Part shown: piece after piece, positions 1 through 7,634 of the stretch | Position numbering within the stretch: position 1 is the stretch's first letter | Layout of the letters: every line of letters begins with the position of its first letter | Origin: Bacillota bacterium | GTDB taxonomy: Bacteria > Bacillota > Clostridia > Christensenellales > Aristaeellaceae | Assembly: GCA_023416585.1 (NCBI GenBank) | Contig: JAEZHM010000115.1 | Location: forward strand, 1 to 30,113 | Reading direction: 5' to 3' | Length of the DNA: 30,113 nt | Notes under the pieces: model-generated | What the model saw: only the letters and a program-made list of their open reading frames with translations | What the model was told of the DNA's origin: nothing | Databases searched by the model: none | Translations under genes and position numbers: made by a program

Positions 1-45
1 CTTCGGGTATGAACCGAATGCTCTGGCCAGCTGAGCTACGTAGCC
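1..45 (-). tRNA. tRNA-Met (CAU), elongator type, 3' part cut off by the window edge
   Basis: The minus strand starts GGCTACGTAGCTCAG, like the acceptor and D-arm of bacterial elongator tRNA-Met, and continues to an anticodon stem (TTCGG/CCGAA) with loop TTCATAC, so the anticodon is CAT. The gene runs off the left edge after the anticodon arm. An Ile2 tRNA read by lysidine also has a CAU anticodon, but the 5' end fits elongator Met better. It lies 4 bp behind the initiator tRNA and probably shares its transcript. Confidence 0.88.
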
Positions 46-49
46 ATAT

Positions 50-126
<77 letters not shown>

Positions 127-153
127 ATGTACCGACAACAAGCGGCAAGGATG

Positions 154-182
154 ATAATACTATATTTCGGCACTTTTGTCAA
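154..182 (-). promoter_or_regulatory. Sigma-A promoter of the tRNA-Met pair
   Basis: The minus strand has TTGACA (177-182), a 17-bp spacer and TATTAT (154-159). The predicted start near 147 leaves a leader of about 20 nt before tRNA-fMet. The promoter sits inside the last codons of the hydrolase gene: its -10 element abuts the stop codon at 160-162. Confidence 0.85.
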
Positions 183-987
183 CCATCTTTCTAAACTTTT
201 CTCCCTCTTTTGGCTGGACGGCTTGGGCCGACAGCAAAAACTCCCCCATGGCCTTGGCAATATGCTGGTATTCCCGTGAGATGGTCACTACATGCGGTAC
301 CTCATCCAGCCACAGTACAGCCTTTTTCTCGCTCTTAATTCCCTGCAGAATGATATCGGCGCTGTTTGGATGTATGGTCTCATCCGCCCTGGACTGTACC
401 ACCAGCGTAGGGCAAGTGATGGCAAACAGATTCCGCCTGGCCAATTTTATAAGGTGCAGCAGATCGCCGATCCTGGCCGTTGGAAAGCCGGGATAGCCGT
501 AGTCATACCGCTGGTCCAGCAGCTTCTCCCGCTGCTCATCGCCCCGCCAATATGTGACAGGCGTAAAGCGCGACGCCACCGGGGCCAGGGATGCCAGCCT
601 GTTTTTCAGCGCCATGGGCGTAGACAAAACGACTGCGGCGTTTACACGCATCTGCTGGGCCAGCAGCAGCGTCAGTACTCCCCCCATGGAAAGACCCGCC
701 ACGCTGACCGTATCACACCGCTCCTTGAGCTTTAAAAAGCCTTCCTTGGCGGATTGCAGCCAATCCTGCCAGTGCACGTTTTGCATGTCATGAAGGCGCG
801 TGCCATGGCCCGGCAGCTGGATACCAAGAACGGTGAAGCCCTGACGATTCAGTTCTTCCCCGATCAAACGCATATGCCCGGCGCTGCCAGTAAAGCCGTG
901 CAGCAGCAATATGCCATGACCGCCGCCTTCCAGCAAAAAAGGCTGTGCGTTTATATCAGAAAAGTTACATGCTGCGCGCTGCGCCAT
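160..987 (-). CDS. Alpha/beta hydrolase, carboxylesterase / monoacylglycerol-lipase-like (Est30 type)
   Basis: A predicted cytoplasmic serine hydrolase of 275 residues. The oxyanion-hole HGF is at residues 30-32, the nucleophile S100 sits in GLSMG (98-102), the acid is probably D202 in RADET, and the base is H232 in EVPHVV. This triad and the length fit the Est30 / thermostable carboxylesterase family, which cleaves short- and medium-chain esters; the natural substrate cannot be read from the sequence. The start at 987 is chosen because GGAGG lies 8 nt upstream; an upstream in-frame ATG at 1056 would overlap the end of spoIIE. The gene follows spoIIE by 31 bp on the same strand with no terminator between, so co-transcription is likely. 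Its 3' end contains the tRNA promoter. Confidence 0.9.
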   Translation of the reverse strand: MAQRAACNFSDINAQPFLLEGGGHGILLLHGFTGSAGHMRLIGEELNRQGFTVLGIQLPGHGTRLHDMQNVHWQDWLQSAKEGFLKLKERCDTVSVAGLSMGGVLTLLLAQQMRVNAAVVLSTPMALKNRLASLAPVASRFTPVTYWRGDEQREKLLDQRYDYGYPGFPTARIGDLLHLIKLARRNLFAITCPTLVVQSRADETIHPNSADIILQGIKSEKKAVLWLDEVPHVVTISREYQHIAKAMGEFLLSAQAVQPKEGEKFRKMVDKSAEI

Positions 988-1018
988 GATTGCTTCCTCC
1001 CCGCCACATTCAGCTTTA

Positions 1019-3403
1019 TTATACGGCATCCGCCATGGTTTGTACAGAATCGCCATCCTCCAGGGCGGCCTTTGAACAAAGAACCGATATCGTAAGTACA
1101 GTCATATCATCCTTAGGAACACCGCCGGCGGAGAGCAGCGCGCTGCGCAAAAGCGCATCCGCCATGCGCTGCGGGTCTTTATACGCATTACGGGCTATGG
1201 CTCGCTCTAACGAAGCACCGTCTGGATACGCATCCTGAACACCGTCGCTGAGCAGAACCAGTATATCCCCGTCATGCATCTTCATACGCTGGTGGATTGG
1301 CATAACCTGTTCCAGTATGCCCAGCGGCAGTGCGGCACCTGCAATGGCTTTCACGTGATCGCCCCTTAACAGATAGGATGTGCAGGCGCCCAGCTTTTCC
1401 ATTTGCGCATCCCCGGTCCACATGTCCATCAGGCAAATATCCACCGTGGCAAACCTGTCGCCCCCGGTGGCGGAAAGCATCATCCCATTCACTGCTGTTA
1501 TGGCCTGCTCCTTTGTATATCCCGCCGCCATGCAAAGCGCCAGCAGTTCCAGCGTTTTCTGGCTTTCCCGCCTTGCATGCTCCCCGTGACCCATACCGTC
1601 GGACAAGCCGAAAAGGCATGACCCGCCCGGAAAAACTTCCTGAATCGTAGCATCGCCGCTTACAGTTTGATCCCCGCCGCCCGGCTCGCCGGCGCTCACA
1701 GTGGCACTGCCGATACGCAGGTCAAAGGGTGGCACCTCTTCGAGCAGGAGCTTTCCACGTTCGCAGGATACCTCCTGCATGACGATTTGCTCCTTTTCCT
1801 TTAAAGCACGGATCAGCTTTTCCGGCTGCAGCCGCATAAACGACAACCCTTCCCCCTCGATCCCAACCTGAAGGTGGCCATTTACCTGCCTTGCATAAAT
1901 CAGCTTTCCGGGAAAACTCATTTCCCTTAAGACCCTGGATATGTCAAATGCCGCTTTTGCATCACCCACCGTTTCGCCGGTTACAGCCTCCGCCATACGG
2001 CTTACTGCCTGTGCCATGGCCGTCAGATGGGTGCGGATCATGTCCCGCTCATACCGTGCCCTGGCTTCCTGCGCCCGCCGGTGATGCTTTTCCTTGAGCA
2101 CTTGTTCCACCGCTTCCTTCAGACCGTGCAGACGGATACATCCGCAGCCCCTAAGCCCGGCGATGGCTTTCCCCAGCGATTCCTCCCCCATCTCCGCTTG
2201 TTCCAAAATAGCCTGGAGCATGGCTTTGGTTTGTATGAACCGCTCATTCCAGCAGTTCTTTTTCTCGGCGCAGTTCTTGCAAAATATCGCCGCCAGCTGT
2301 TCCACTTCCGGCGTTTCCTCCTGCATTCCCGTAACCGGAAGCGCCTGTGCCATCCTGTCCATGGCGCTTTCCCAGCGGCGCATCTGTTCAGAGGCGAAAG
2401 CGTTTTCCATGCCTGAACGTACAGGCTGGGCTGCCACCAAAAGTGCCTTGATGCGGAAAAGCAGCGCTTCCCCCGTAAACAAGAAAACCAGGCAGCCCGC
2501 TATCAGAACGCCCGTATGAAACGCCGGAGGATCCGCTTGCACAAGAAAAACGGCGAGCAAATCTGCCAGTACAAATAATGCGCATACCTCCCAGCGTTTT
2601 CCCCTGCTGATAACCAGCCCGGATAAAAGCCCGCCCAAAGACAGCTGCGCCATGATCATGGCATTTTGCCCGCCAAAGGCCAATGCCGCGCCGGCCAGAA
2701 GCCCCGTGCAGACTGCGGCGGCGCTGCCGGCCACAAACGACAGGCAAAGAACAACGGCAACCGCCATTCCCTGGCCCAAATTGATACCAAACAACTCCAG
2801 ATAACCCATGCCCGTAAGCAGCACCATAAAAAGCAATAAGCAGCAAAGCTTGTCATCCAGGGAAAGTGTATGCCGGTTGCTTACAAGGACCCGAATACTC
2901 TGCCGAAATGCGGTAGCCGCTACCGCACCCATAAACATCCCTGCTCCTCCCAGCAGCAGTTCCCCCGGCACACCATTATTCAGCAGCGATAAAAACCGTG
3001 GAAGCAATGCCAGCACCGCTATGAAGGAAAGCAGCAATTCTCCCCTTTCCTTCCACCAGCGGCCGGTCAAAAGCAGCGCCCCGCAGCCTGCATACTGCCA
3101 TATATCCAGCGGGATGTTCCATATCAGACGCATGATGATGGCGGCCGCACAGCCTATGGCCGGCCACCACAAAGGATACCCGCAGGCGCCCAGCGCTATG
3201 ATCCAGGCGACCGCAAAAGGAGAAGGAACGTGGAAGCATTGGGAAAAAGACAAAAGGAAAGTGATAGCTGCCATCAATGCAGGTTTCCATGCTGCCTGCA
3301 CCCAGCTTTCCAACTGTAGTTTACCTTTGGCCAACCATCGGGCCAGCACGTTGAGCCGCTTCCGTTTTTCCGCAAATTCCGCCGCCTGCGTTTCGCCGCT
3401 CAT
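1019..3403 (-). CDS. spoIIE: Stage II sporulation protein E, membrane serine phosphatase
   Basis: A 794-residue protein with the SpoIIE layout: a long N-terminal block of hydrophobic segments (about residues 40-300), a central linker, and a C-terminal PP2C-type phosphatase domain. Metal-binding aspartates are visible in SDGMGHG (D602) and near the C-terminus in KDDMTVLT (D765/D766). In Bacillus, SpoIIE sits at the polar septum and dephosphorylates SpoIIAA to release sigma-F in the forespore; B. subtilis SpoIIE is about 827 residues. The start at 3403 has GGAGG a few bases upstream, while the longer frame to 3505 has no ribosome site. The central region has a cysteine cluster (FCKNCAEKKNCW). 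This gene is the main evidence that the organism sporulates. Confidence 0.96.
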   Translation of the reverse strand: MSGETQAAEFAEKRKRLNVLARWLAKGKLQLESWVQAAWKPALMAAITFLLSFSQCFHVPSPFAVAWIIALGACGYPLWWPAIGCAAAIIMRLIWNIPLDIWQYAGCGALLLTGRWWKERGELLLSFIAVLALLPRFLSLLNNGVPGELLLGGAGMFMGAVAATAFRQSIRVLVSNRHTLSLDDKLCCLLLFMVLLTGMGYLELFGINLGQGMAVAVVLCLSFVAGSAAAVCTGLLAGAALAFGGQNAMIMAQLSLGGLLSGLVISRGKRWEVCALFVLADLLAVFLVQADPPAFHTGVLIAGCLVFLFTGEALLFRIKALLVAAQPVRSGMENAFASEQMRRWESAMDRMAQALPVTGMQEETPEVEQLAAIFCKNCAEKKNCWNERFIQTKAMLQAILEQAEMGEESLGKAIAGLRGCGCIRLHGLKEAVEQVLKEKHHRRAQEARARYERDMIRTHLTAMAQAVSRMAEAVTGETVGDAKAAFDISRVLREMSFPGKLIYARQVNGHLQVGIEGEGLSFMRLQPEKLIRALKEKEQIVMQEVSCERGKLLLEEVPPFDLRIGSATVSAGEPGGGDQTVSGDATIQEVFPGGSCLFGLSDGMGHGEHARRESQKTLELLALCMAAGYTKEQAITAVNGMMLSATGGDRFATVDICLMDMWTGDAQMEKLGACTSYLLRGDHVKAIAGAALPLGILEQVMPIHQRMKMHDGDILVLLSDGVQDAYPDGASLERAIARNAYKDPQRMADALLRSALLSAGGVPKDDMTVLTISVLCSKAALEDGDSVQTMADAV

Positions 3404-3440
3404 GCTGTTCCTCCATTTGTATAACGCTGTGTTTGGGAAC

Positions 3441-3514
3441 AGTATACTAAGCACTGCACGGCTTCCTTGTCGTACCAATGCGCAAAGAAAGGCCCCTGTG
3501 CGCAAAATGCGACA
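3441..3514 (-). promoter_or_regulatory. Possible spoIIE promoter with a Spo0A-box-like site
   Basis: The minus strand has TATACT (3441-3446) about 40 bp before the spoIIE start and TGTCGCA (3508-3514), one base away from the TGTCGAA Spo0A box. No good -35 lies at normal spacing, which would fit an activated promoter, but the match is weak. Confidence 0.3.
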
Positions 3515-3540
3515 CCATGTGCTCTACCCCTGGACCCCGC

Positions 3541-3561
3541 TCAAGGGATATCATCCCTTGA
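3541..3561. repeat. 21-bp perfect palindrome between the pxp terminator and spoIIE
   Basis: Arms TCAAGGGAT and ATCCCTTGA are exact reverse complements around a 3-bp centre. There is no T-run after it on either strand, so it looks more like a protein-binding dyad than a terminator. Its role is unknown; it lies about 140 bp upstream of the spoIIE start. Confidence 0.6.
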
Positions 3562-3593
3562 GAATCCCATTTCTATATATTATCGTAGCATTA

Positions 3594-3627
3594 CAAAAAT
3601 CCCCCGAAGATAAATCTCTGGGGGATT
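3594..3627 (-). terminator. Rho-independent terminator of the pxp operon
   Basis: On the minus strand AATCCCCC pairs with GGGGGATT, with an inner AGAT/ATCT pairing, followed by a run of T. It begins about 20 bp after the pxpA stop and separates this operon from spoIIE. Confidence 0.85.
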
Positions 3628-3647
3628 CTCTTTATCGACGCTGCCTG

Positions 3648-4418
3648 CTATTCCGCCAATTCCTGCAAGGGCACAAGCTGGACACTGGCAGATGTCAGCG
3701 CTTCCCGTATCCTTTGCGCAAAGATAAGCGCATGCTCCCCGTCGCCATGGATGCAGACAGAGTCGGCCCGAACAGGAATGTCCCTGCCTGTCACAGCAGT
3801 TACCTTGCCCTCGGTTACCATGCGCACCACCCGTGCAATGGCTTCTTCCTCATCTGAGATCATGGCGCCGGGCTTTAAACGTGATACCAGGGAACCATCC
3901 TCCTCGTACCCCCTGTCGGCAAACACTTCCTGGGCTACGGGAAGCCCCATCTCCTGGGCAGTGCGTACCATTTCACTGCCGGCCAGCGCCAGAAGCACCA
4001 AGGTTTTGTCATACTCCCGAATGGCCTGGCAGATGGCCCGTGCCAATGCGCCATCTTTGGCTGCCATATTGTACAGCGCGCCATGAGGTTTAACATGATG
4101 CAGCTTCAATCCCGCCGCGCGGCAAAAGGCGTCCAGGGCGCCGATCTGATATAGCATATAAGCCTTGGCTTCAGCTGGGGCAAGCCGCATCTCCCTCCGG
4201 CCAAACCCCATCAGATCGGGAAAGCCGGGGTGCGCGCCTACCGCAACGTTATGCGTTTTGCATAAGCCCACGGTCTTTTCCATCACGACTGGATCAGAGG
4301 CATGATAACCGCAGGCCACATTGGCGGAGGTAATAAAGGGGATCACCTTGTCGTCCATCCCCATCACATAAGCGCCAAAACTCTCCCCCAAGTCGCAGTT
4401 CAAATCCACACGGTACAC
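3648..4418 (-). CDS. pxpA: 5-oxoprolinase subunit A (LamB/YcsF family)
   Basis: A 256-residue cytoplasmic protein of the LamB/YcsF family, starting with the family signature VDLNCDLGESFGAY (residues 4-17) and carrying KPHGALYN in the middle. With PxpB and PxpC it forms the ATP-dependent 5-oxoprolinase that opens 5-oxo-L-proline (pyroglutamate) to glutamate; PxpA is thought to hold the ring-opening site. The length is normal for the family. GAGGAGG precedes the ATG. It is the last gene of the pxpB-pxpC-DUF1445-pxpA operon and is followed by a strong terminator. Confidence 0.95.
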   Translation of the reverse strand: MYRVDLNCDLGESFGAYVMGMDDKVIPFITSANVACGYHASDPVVMEKTVGLCKTHNVAVGAHPGFPDLMGFGRREMRLAPAEAKAYMLYQIGALDAFCRAAGLKLHHVKPHGALYNMAAKDGALARAICQAIREYDKTLVLLALAGSEMVRTAQEMGLPVAQEVFADRGYEEDGSLVSRLKPGAMISDEEEAIARVVRMVTEGKVTAVTGRDIPVRADSVCIHGDGEHALIFAQRIREALTSASVQLVPLQELAE

Positions 4419-4431
4419 ATAAACCGCCTCC

Positions 4432-5217
4432 TCAATCCTTTAATTGAGCGTTCCTTAAGTCGGTAATGAACATGTGCCCCGGCGCATGGGTGATCGCAAA
4501 TTCCGGTTTCACCCGCATCACAACCGCCTGGGGTGTTACGCCGCAGGGCCAGAAAACAGGCACTTCATTGGGACGGATGGTAACGCTGTCGCCGTAGTCG
4601 GGCTTGCTTATATCCCGTATGCCAATGGCAGAGGGATCTCCAATATGTTGGGGCGCACCGTGCACCCTTGGCATTGCGGCAGTCACCGTCACCGCCCGAA
4701 CCACAAGCTCCCTGGGAATAGGCCTCATGCTGACGACCATATTCCCATGAAACACGCCCGCGGGATGAAGCGGGATGGATGTGTTGTACATGGGCACATT
4801 GCGGTCTTCCTCGATATGGCGGATGGGCACGCCGGCCTCCAGCAAGGCGTCTTCAAAGGAAAAGCTGCACCCGATGAGGAAGCTTACCAAATCTTCCCGC
4901 CAGAGGTGATCTGCCTTCAAGTATTCCCCTGCCATCACACCATTTTCATAAACACGGTATTTGGGAATATCCAGTGCGATATCCGCATCCGGCGCTAAGT
5001 ACGGGAGCGCCCTTGAACCCGCGTCGCTGACTTCCAGTACCGGGCAAGCCTTTGGGTTGCGCTGCGTAAACAGCAAAAAGTCATAGGCCAGCGCCTTTGG
5101 CAGGGATACCAGGTTCGCCTGGGCGTAACCCAAACACATGCCGGAAGTGGGGCTTGTGATCTTCCCCTCCCGAATCAAATGGCGTACATCTTTAGGCAGC
5201 ATATGGCCATAATCCAT
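4432..5217 (-). CDS. DUF1445 / YcsI-family putative hydro-lyase, homologous to the N-terminal part of D-glutamate cyclase
   Basis: A 261-residue protein of the DUF1445 family (B. subtilis YcsI; often named putative hydro-lyase). Recognisable stretches are SPTSGMCLGYAQANLV near residues 22-37, SFLIGCSFSFEDAL in the middle, the VPMYNTSIP segment, VHGAPQHIGDP, and FWPCGVTPQ near the C-terminus. The family forms one part of the mitochondrial D-glutamate cyclase DGLUCY, which turns D-glutamate into 5-oxo-D-proline. The gene lies 13 bp upstream of pxpA and 10 bp downstream of pxpC, so it is translated with 5-oxoprolinase subunits. The activity of stand-alone bacterial members is not settled; the context favours making or processing 5-oxoproline. 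The ribosome site is a moderate AGGGG. Confidence 0.92.
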   Translation of the reverse strand: MDYGHMLPKDVRHLIREGKITSPTSGMCLGYAQANLVSLPKALAYDFLLFTQRNPKACPVLEVSDAGSRALPYLAPDADIALDIPKYRVYENGVMAGEYLKADHLWREDLVSFLIGCSFSFEDALLEAGVPIRHIEEDRNVPMYNTSIPLHPAGVFHGNMVVSMRPIPRELVVRAVTVTAAMPRVHGAPQHIGDPSAIGIRDISKPDYGDSVTIRPNEVPVFWPCGVTPQAVVMRVKPEFAITHAPGHMFITDLRNAQLKD

Positions 5218-5227
5218 ACCGATTCCC

Positions 5228-6178
5228 CTATCTTCTATTCAGCATCTTCCTAAATGCGCGGTACTGCTTTTCCTGCTTATGATAAAGCCTTTGGGCGGCA
5301 GCAACTGAAATTGCCTGAAACCGCACCTTGTCCCCCATTTTGCATTGGGCGATCACGGGGATATCCACAGAGATTACCGTGGTGATTTTCGCGTATCCCC
5401 CCACCGTCTGCCTGTCGCAAAGAAGAATGATGGGCTTTCCGCTTGCAGGCACCTGCACGCTGCCCAACGCGATGGCGTCGGAAATGATATCCGCGCCATT
5501 TATAAAGGAAAGCGCCTTCCCCTCCAGCCGGCAGCCCATGCGGTCGGATTCGTTGGTGACCGCGTATTCTTCTTCCAAAAACGTTTTGAGCGCTTCCTTG
5601 GTAAAGAAGGTGTCCGCCTGTGGGCCCAATACCACGCGCAGCGTCTGCACTCCGGCTAGCCTTACAGGCGCGGGCAGTACCCGTTTTTCAAGATTAGCTA
5701 TTTCATGGCGGGGTCGCAAAAAGGGAATTGAATCCCCCGCCTTCAGCGCCCGGCCCTCCAAGCCGCCCAGGCCATACTTGATTTGGGTGGATTTGCTGCC
5801 CATGACGGTTGGCACGTTCAGCCCGCCCGCGAATGCCACATAGATCCGGCAGCCATCTTTCACGTCACCAATGCTCAGCGTATCCCCCGCCTGCATTTTG
5901 ATGGCAGTATACATGGGAACAGGTTCGCCGTTTAAGGCAGGAGCGCATAAGGCACCGGTGATGGCAACTACATTGGCCTTCATGAATTCCATTTCCGCGC
6001 CCAGCAGCGTCATTTCCAGCACAGCTTCCCCTGGCTCGTTGCCCACAAGCAGGTTGGCCATGGTCATGGCGCGTTTGTCCAGCGCACCGCCGGGGGCAAA
6101 ACCGTATTGCTGGAAACCAAAGCGGCCCGCGTCCTGAATGGTAGTAAAAAGCCCCGGTGACAGGAGGAGGAGGCTCAT
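5228..6178 (-). CDS. pxpC: 5-oxoprolinase subunit C (KipA-like, biotin-dependent carboxyltransferase fold)
   Basis: A 316-residue protein of the KipA / PxpC family, recognised by the N-terminal LLSPGLFTTIQDAGRFGFQ, the ALDKRAMTMANLLVGN segment, GPQADTF, ESDRMGCRLEG and DRQTVGGYAKI. PxpC and PxpB together activate and phosphorylate 5-oxoproline for PxpA. In Bacillus the homologues KipI and KipA were also linked to control of the sporulation kinase KinA. The start codon overlaps the pxpB stop by 4 bp (ATGA), which suggests translational coupling and balanced synthesis of the PxpBC complex. Confidence 0.94.
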   Translation of the reverse strand: MSLLLLSPGLFTTIQDAGRFGFQQYGFAPGGALDKRAMTMANLLVGNEPGEAVLEMTLLGAEMEFMKANVVAITGALCAPALNGEPVPMYTAIKMQAGDTLSIGDVKDGCRIYVAFAGGLNVPTVMGSKSTQIKYGLGGLEGRALKAGDSIPFLRPRHEIANLEKRVLPAPVRLAGVQTLRVVLGPQADTFFTKEALKTFLEEEYAVTNESDRMGCRLEGKALSFINGADIISDAIALGSVQVPASGKPIILLCDRQTVGGYAKITTVISVDIPVIAQCKMGDKVRFQAISVAAAQRLYHKQEKQYRAFRKMLNRR

Positions 6179-6906
6179 AATAATCCCTCCTGTTGAAGGC
6201 GGTATTTGTAAGTTCCAGCCTCCGCCTGGGCGGATATTTCCCGGAACACGTCTTCTCCGATTGGCACAAATCTTAAAAAATCTCCGACCTCAAACAGGAT
6301 AGGCACGGTACGTTTCGGATCATACGGTTTCACCGGCGTCCTGCCGATCAACTGCCATCCTCCTGGCGAGGCAATTGGATAAATCCCTGTCTGCTCACCA
6401 CCGATGCCCACCGAGCCCGGCGGAATGCGTGTACGCGGCGTTTTCAAACGCGGGGTATGAATGCGTTTATCCAGCCCGCCCAGATACGCAAAGCCGGGCA
6501 AAAAGCCCAGCATATAAATTCGGTACTCCGCGGTGCTATGGAGCTTGACCACTTCCTCTGCCGTCATCCCGGCGTTTTGGGCCACAAAGGAAAGGTCCTC
6601 CCCATATTCGCCGCCATAGCACACCGGTATCTGCCACACGCGCCGGCCTGCTTGTGCAGCCTGCCCAGCCGTGTTTATCAGGCGGCGGAGCAAACCCAAC
6701 AAGCGGCGGTAGGAAATTTTTTCGGGATCATAGCAAACAAGCAGGGATCGGTAGGTGGGAATCCACTCCAAAACACCGGGAATAGCTGCACTTTTTAGCG
6801 CCATTGCCAGCGAACGCACCTTGCCGTTTATTTCCTCGCTTATTTCCCGGCCGAATTCCACCGTCAGCGCACAGTCCCCCACGGGCAGAAACACATATCC
6901 GTCCAT
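6175..6906 (-). CDS. pxpB: 5-oxoprolinase subunit B (KipI-like, allophanate-hydrolase subunit 1 family)
   Basis: A 243-residue protein of the KipI / PxpB family. The diagnostic motifs are LGFLPGFAYLGGLD in the middle, TPRTRIPPGSVGIGG, and SPGGWQLIGRTP with a nearby YDP. It is the first gene of the operon, with GGGGAGG before its ATG. The partner PxpC overlaps it by 4 bp. No good sigma-A promoter could be picked in the 55 bp before the repeat block starts at 6966, so transcription may begin in or beyond the repeat. Confidence 0.94.
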   Translation of the reverse strand: MDGYVFLPVGDCALTVEFGREISEEINGKVRSLAMALKSAAIPGVLEWIPTYRSLLVCYDPEKISYRRLLGLLRRLINTAGQAAQAGRRVWQIPVCYGGEYGEDLSFVAQNAGMTAEEVVKLHSTAEYRIYMLGFLPGFAYLGGLDKRIHTPRLKTPRTRIPPGSVGIGGEQTGIYPIASPGGWQLIGRTPVKPYDPKRTVPILFEVGDFLRFVPIGEDVFREISAQAEAGTYKYRLQQEGLL

Positions 6907-6965
6907 GGCTACCTCCCCTCAGGAGTTGACAAGTATTCTTTAATAGGAAAAATGATAAGCCTTAA

Positions 6966-7580
6966 CCTCCTTCCGCCGCCTGCGGGCGGCACCATCCCAT
7001 CTGGCTCAATCGTCGCGGTGCTACGCTCCGCTCGTTTCGCCAGCCTCCTCCGCACCGCCCTATTCTGCCACAGGCAGGGACGGTGTTTCGCAGCCTCCAA
7101 GAGGGCGGCCTTCCAAAGGCTTCCCCTTGAGGGGAAGCTGTCGACGAAGGAGACTGATGAGGTGGAAATGGCTGCATAGAAGATAGTGCCTGACACCTCA
7201 TCCGGCGCTGCGGCGCCACCTTCCCCTCAAGGGGAAGGCTTTTGGAGGGTGCTGCCAACGAAGGAGGCTGGAGGAGTGCAAGAGGGCGGCCTTCCAAAGG
7301 CTTCCCCTTGAGGGGAAGCTGTCGACGAAGGAGACTGATGAGGTGGAAATGGCTGCATAGAAGATAGTGCCGGACACCTCATCCGGCGCTGTGGCGCCAC
7401 CTATTCCATCTGGCTCAATCGTCGCGGTGTTCGCTGCGCCCCGCTTGCCGTAGGGTAGGGGCTTGCTCCCGCCGCTCGTTTCGCCAGCCTCCTTCGCCTC
7501 GCTGCATCCGCCACAGGCGGCGCTTCGGCTTCGGAGCCCTCAAGGGGAAGGCTTTTGGGGGAGGTTAAAGACGAAGGAGA
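6966..7580. repeat. Mosaic intergenic repeat block R1 (about 615 bp)
   Basis: Gene-free DNA between pxpB and the DUF4392 gene, made of modules shared with other blocks in the window. 6966-7065 matches 16367-16466 with about one mismatch. 7406-7492 matches the reverse complement of 22419-22505 with three mismatches in 87. Short strong hairpins such as GCTTCCCC-TTGA-GGGGAAGC recur. The short open frames across it are by-products of the repeat (recurring peptides such as PLEGKL and ATIEPDG) and no transposase is present. It may insulate the two operons. Confidence 0.85.
7098..7402. repeat. 124-bp direct duplication inside R1 (7098-7221 and 7279-7402)
   Basis: The two copies are offset by 181 bp and differ at two positions only (7191 t versus 7372 g; 7211 c versus 7392 t). 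Each copy spans the GCTTCCCC hairpin, the GTCGACGAAGGAGACTGATG segment and the CACCTCATCCGGCGC segment. The low divergence points to a recent local duplication. Confidence 0.92.
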
Positions 7581-7634
7581 ATGAGGGAGGTTTACAGTAT
7601 CAGTAGCTATCTTCAGAGCATTCTGCCCCCGGCA

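Noticed and set aside
3515..3545. tRNA-like D-arm (GGTAGAGCA on the minus strand) upstream of spoIIE
   Set aside because: No matching acceptor stem, anticodon arm or T-arm could be folded around it, so it is not a tRNA gene and is too short to call a remnant.
2808..3857. Plus-strand open frame (349 codons) across the 5' half of spoIIE and the pxp terminator
   Set aside because: It crosses a strong terminator and parts of two real genes on the other strand and has no ribosome site.
6925..6955. TTGACA on the plus strand near 6925 as a rightward promoter
   Set aside because: No acceptable -10 box lies at 16-18 bp, and there is no plus-strand gene for it to serve.
7098..7402. Direct repeats as a CRISPR array or insertion sequence
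   Set aside because: There are only two long copies with no regular short spacers, no cas genes nearby, and no transposase or terminal repeats of an insertion sequence.
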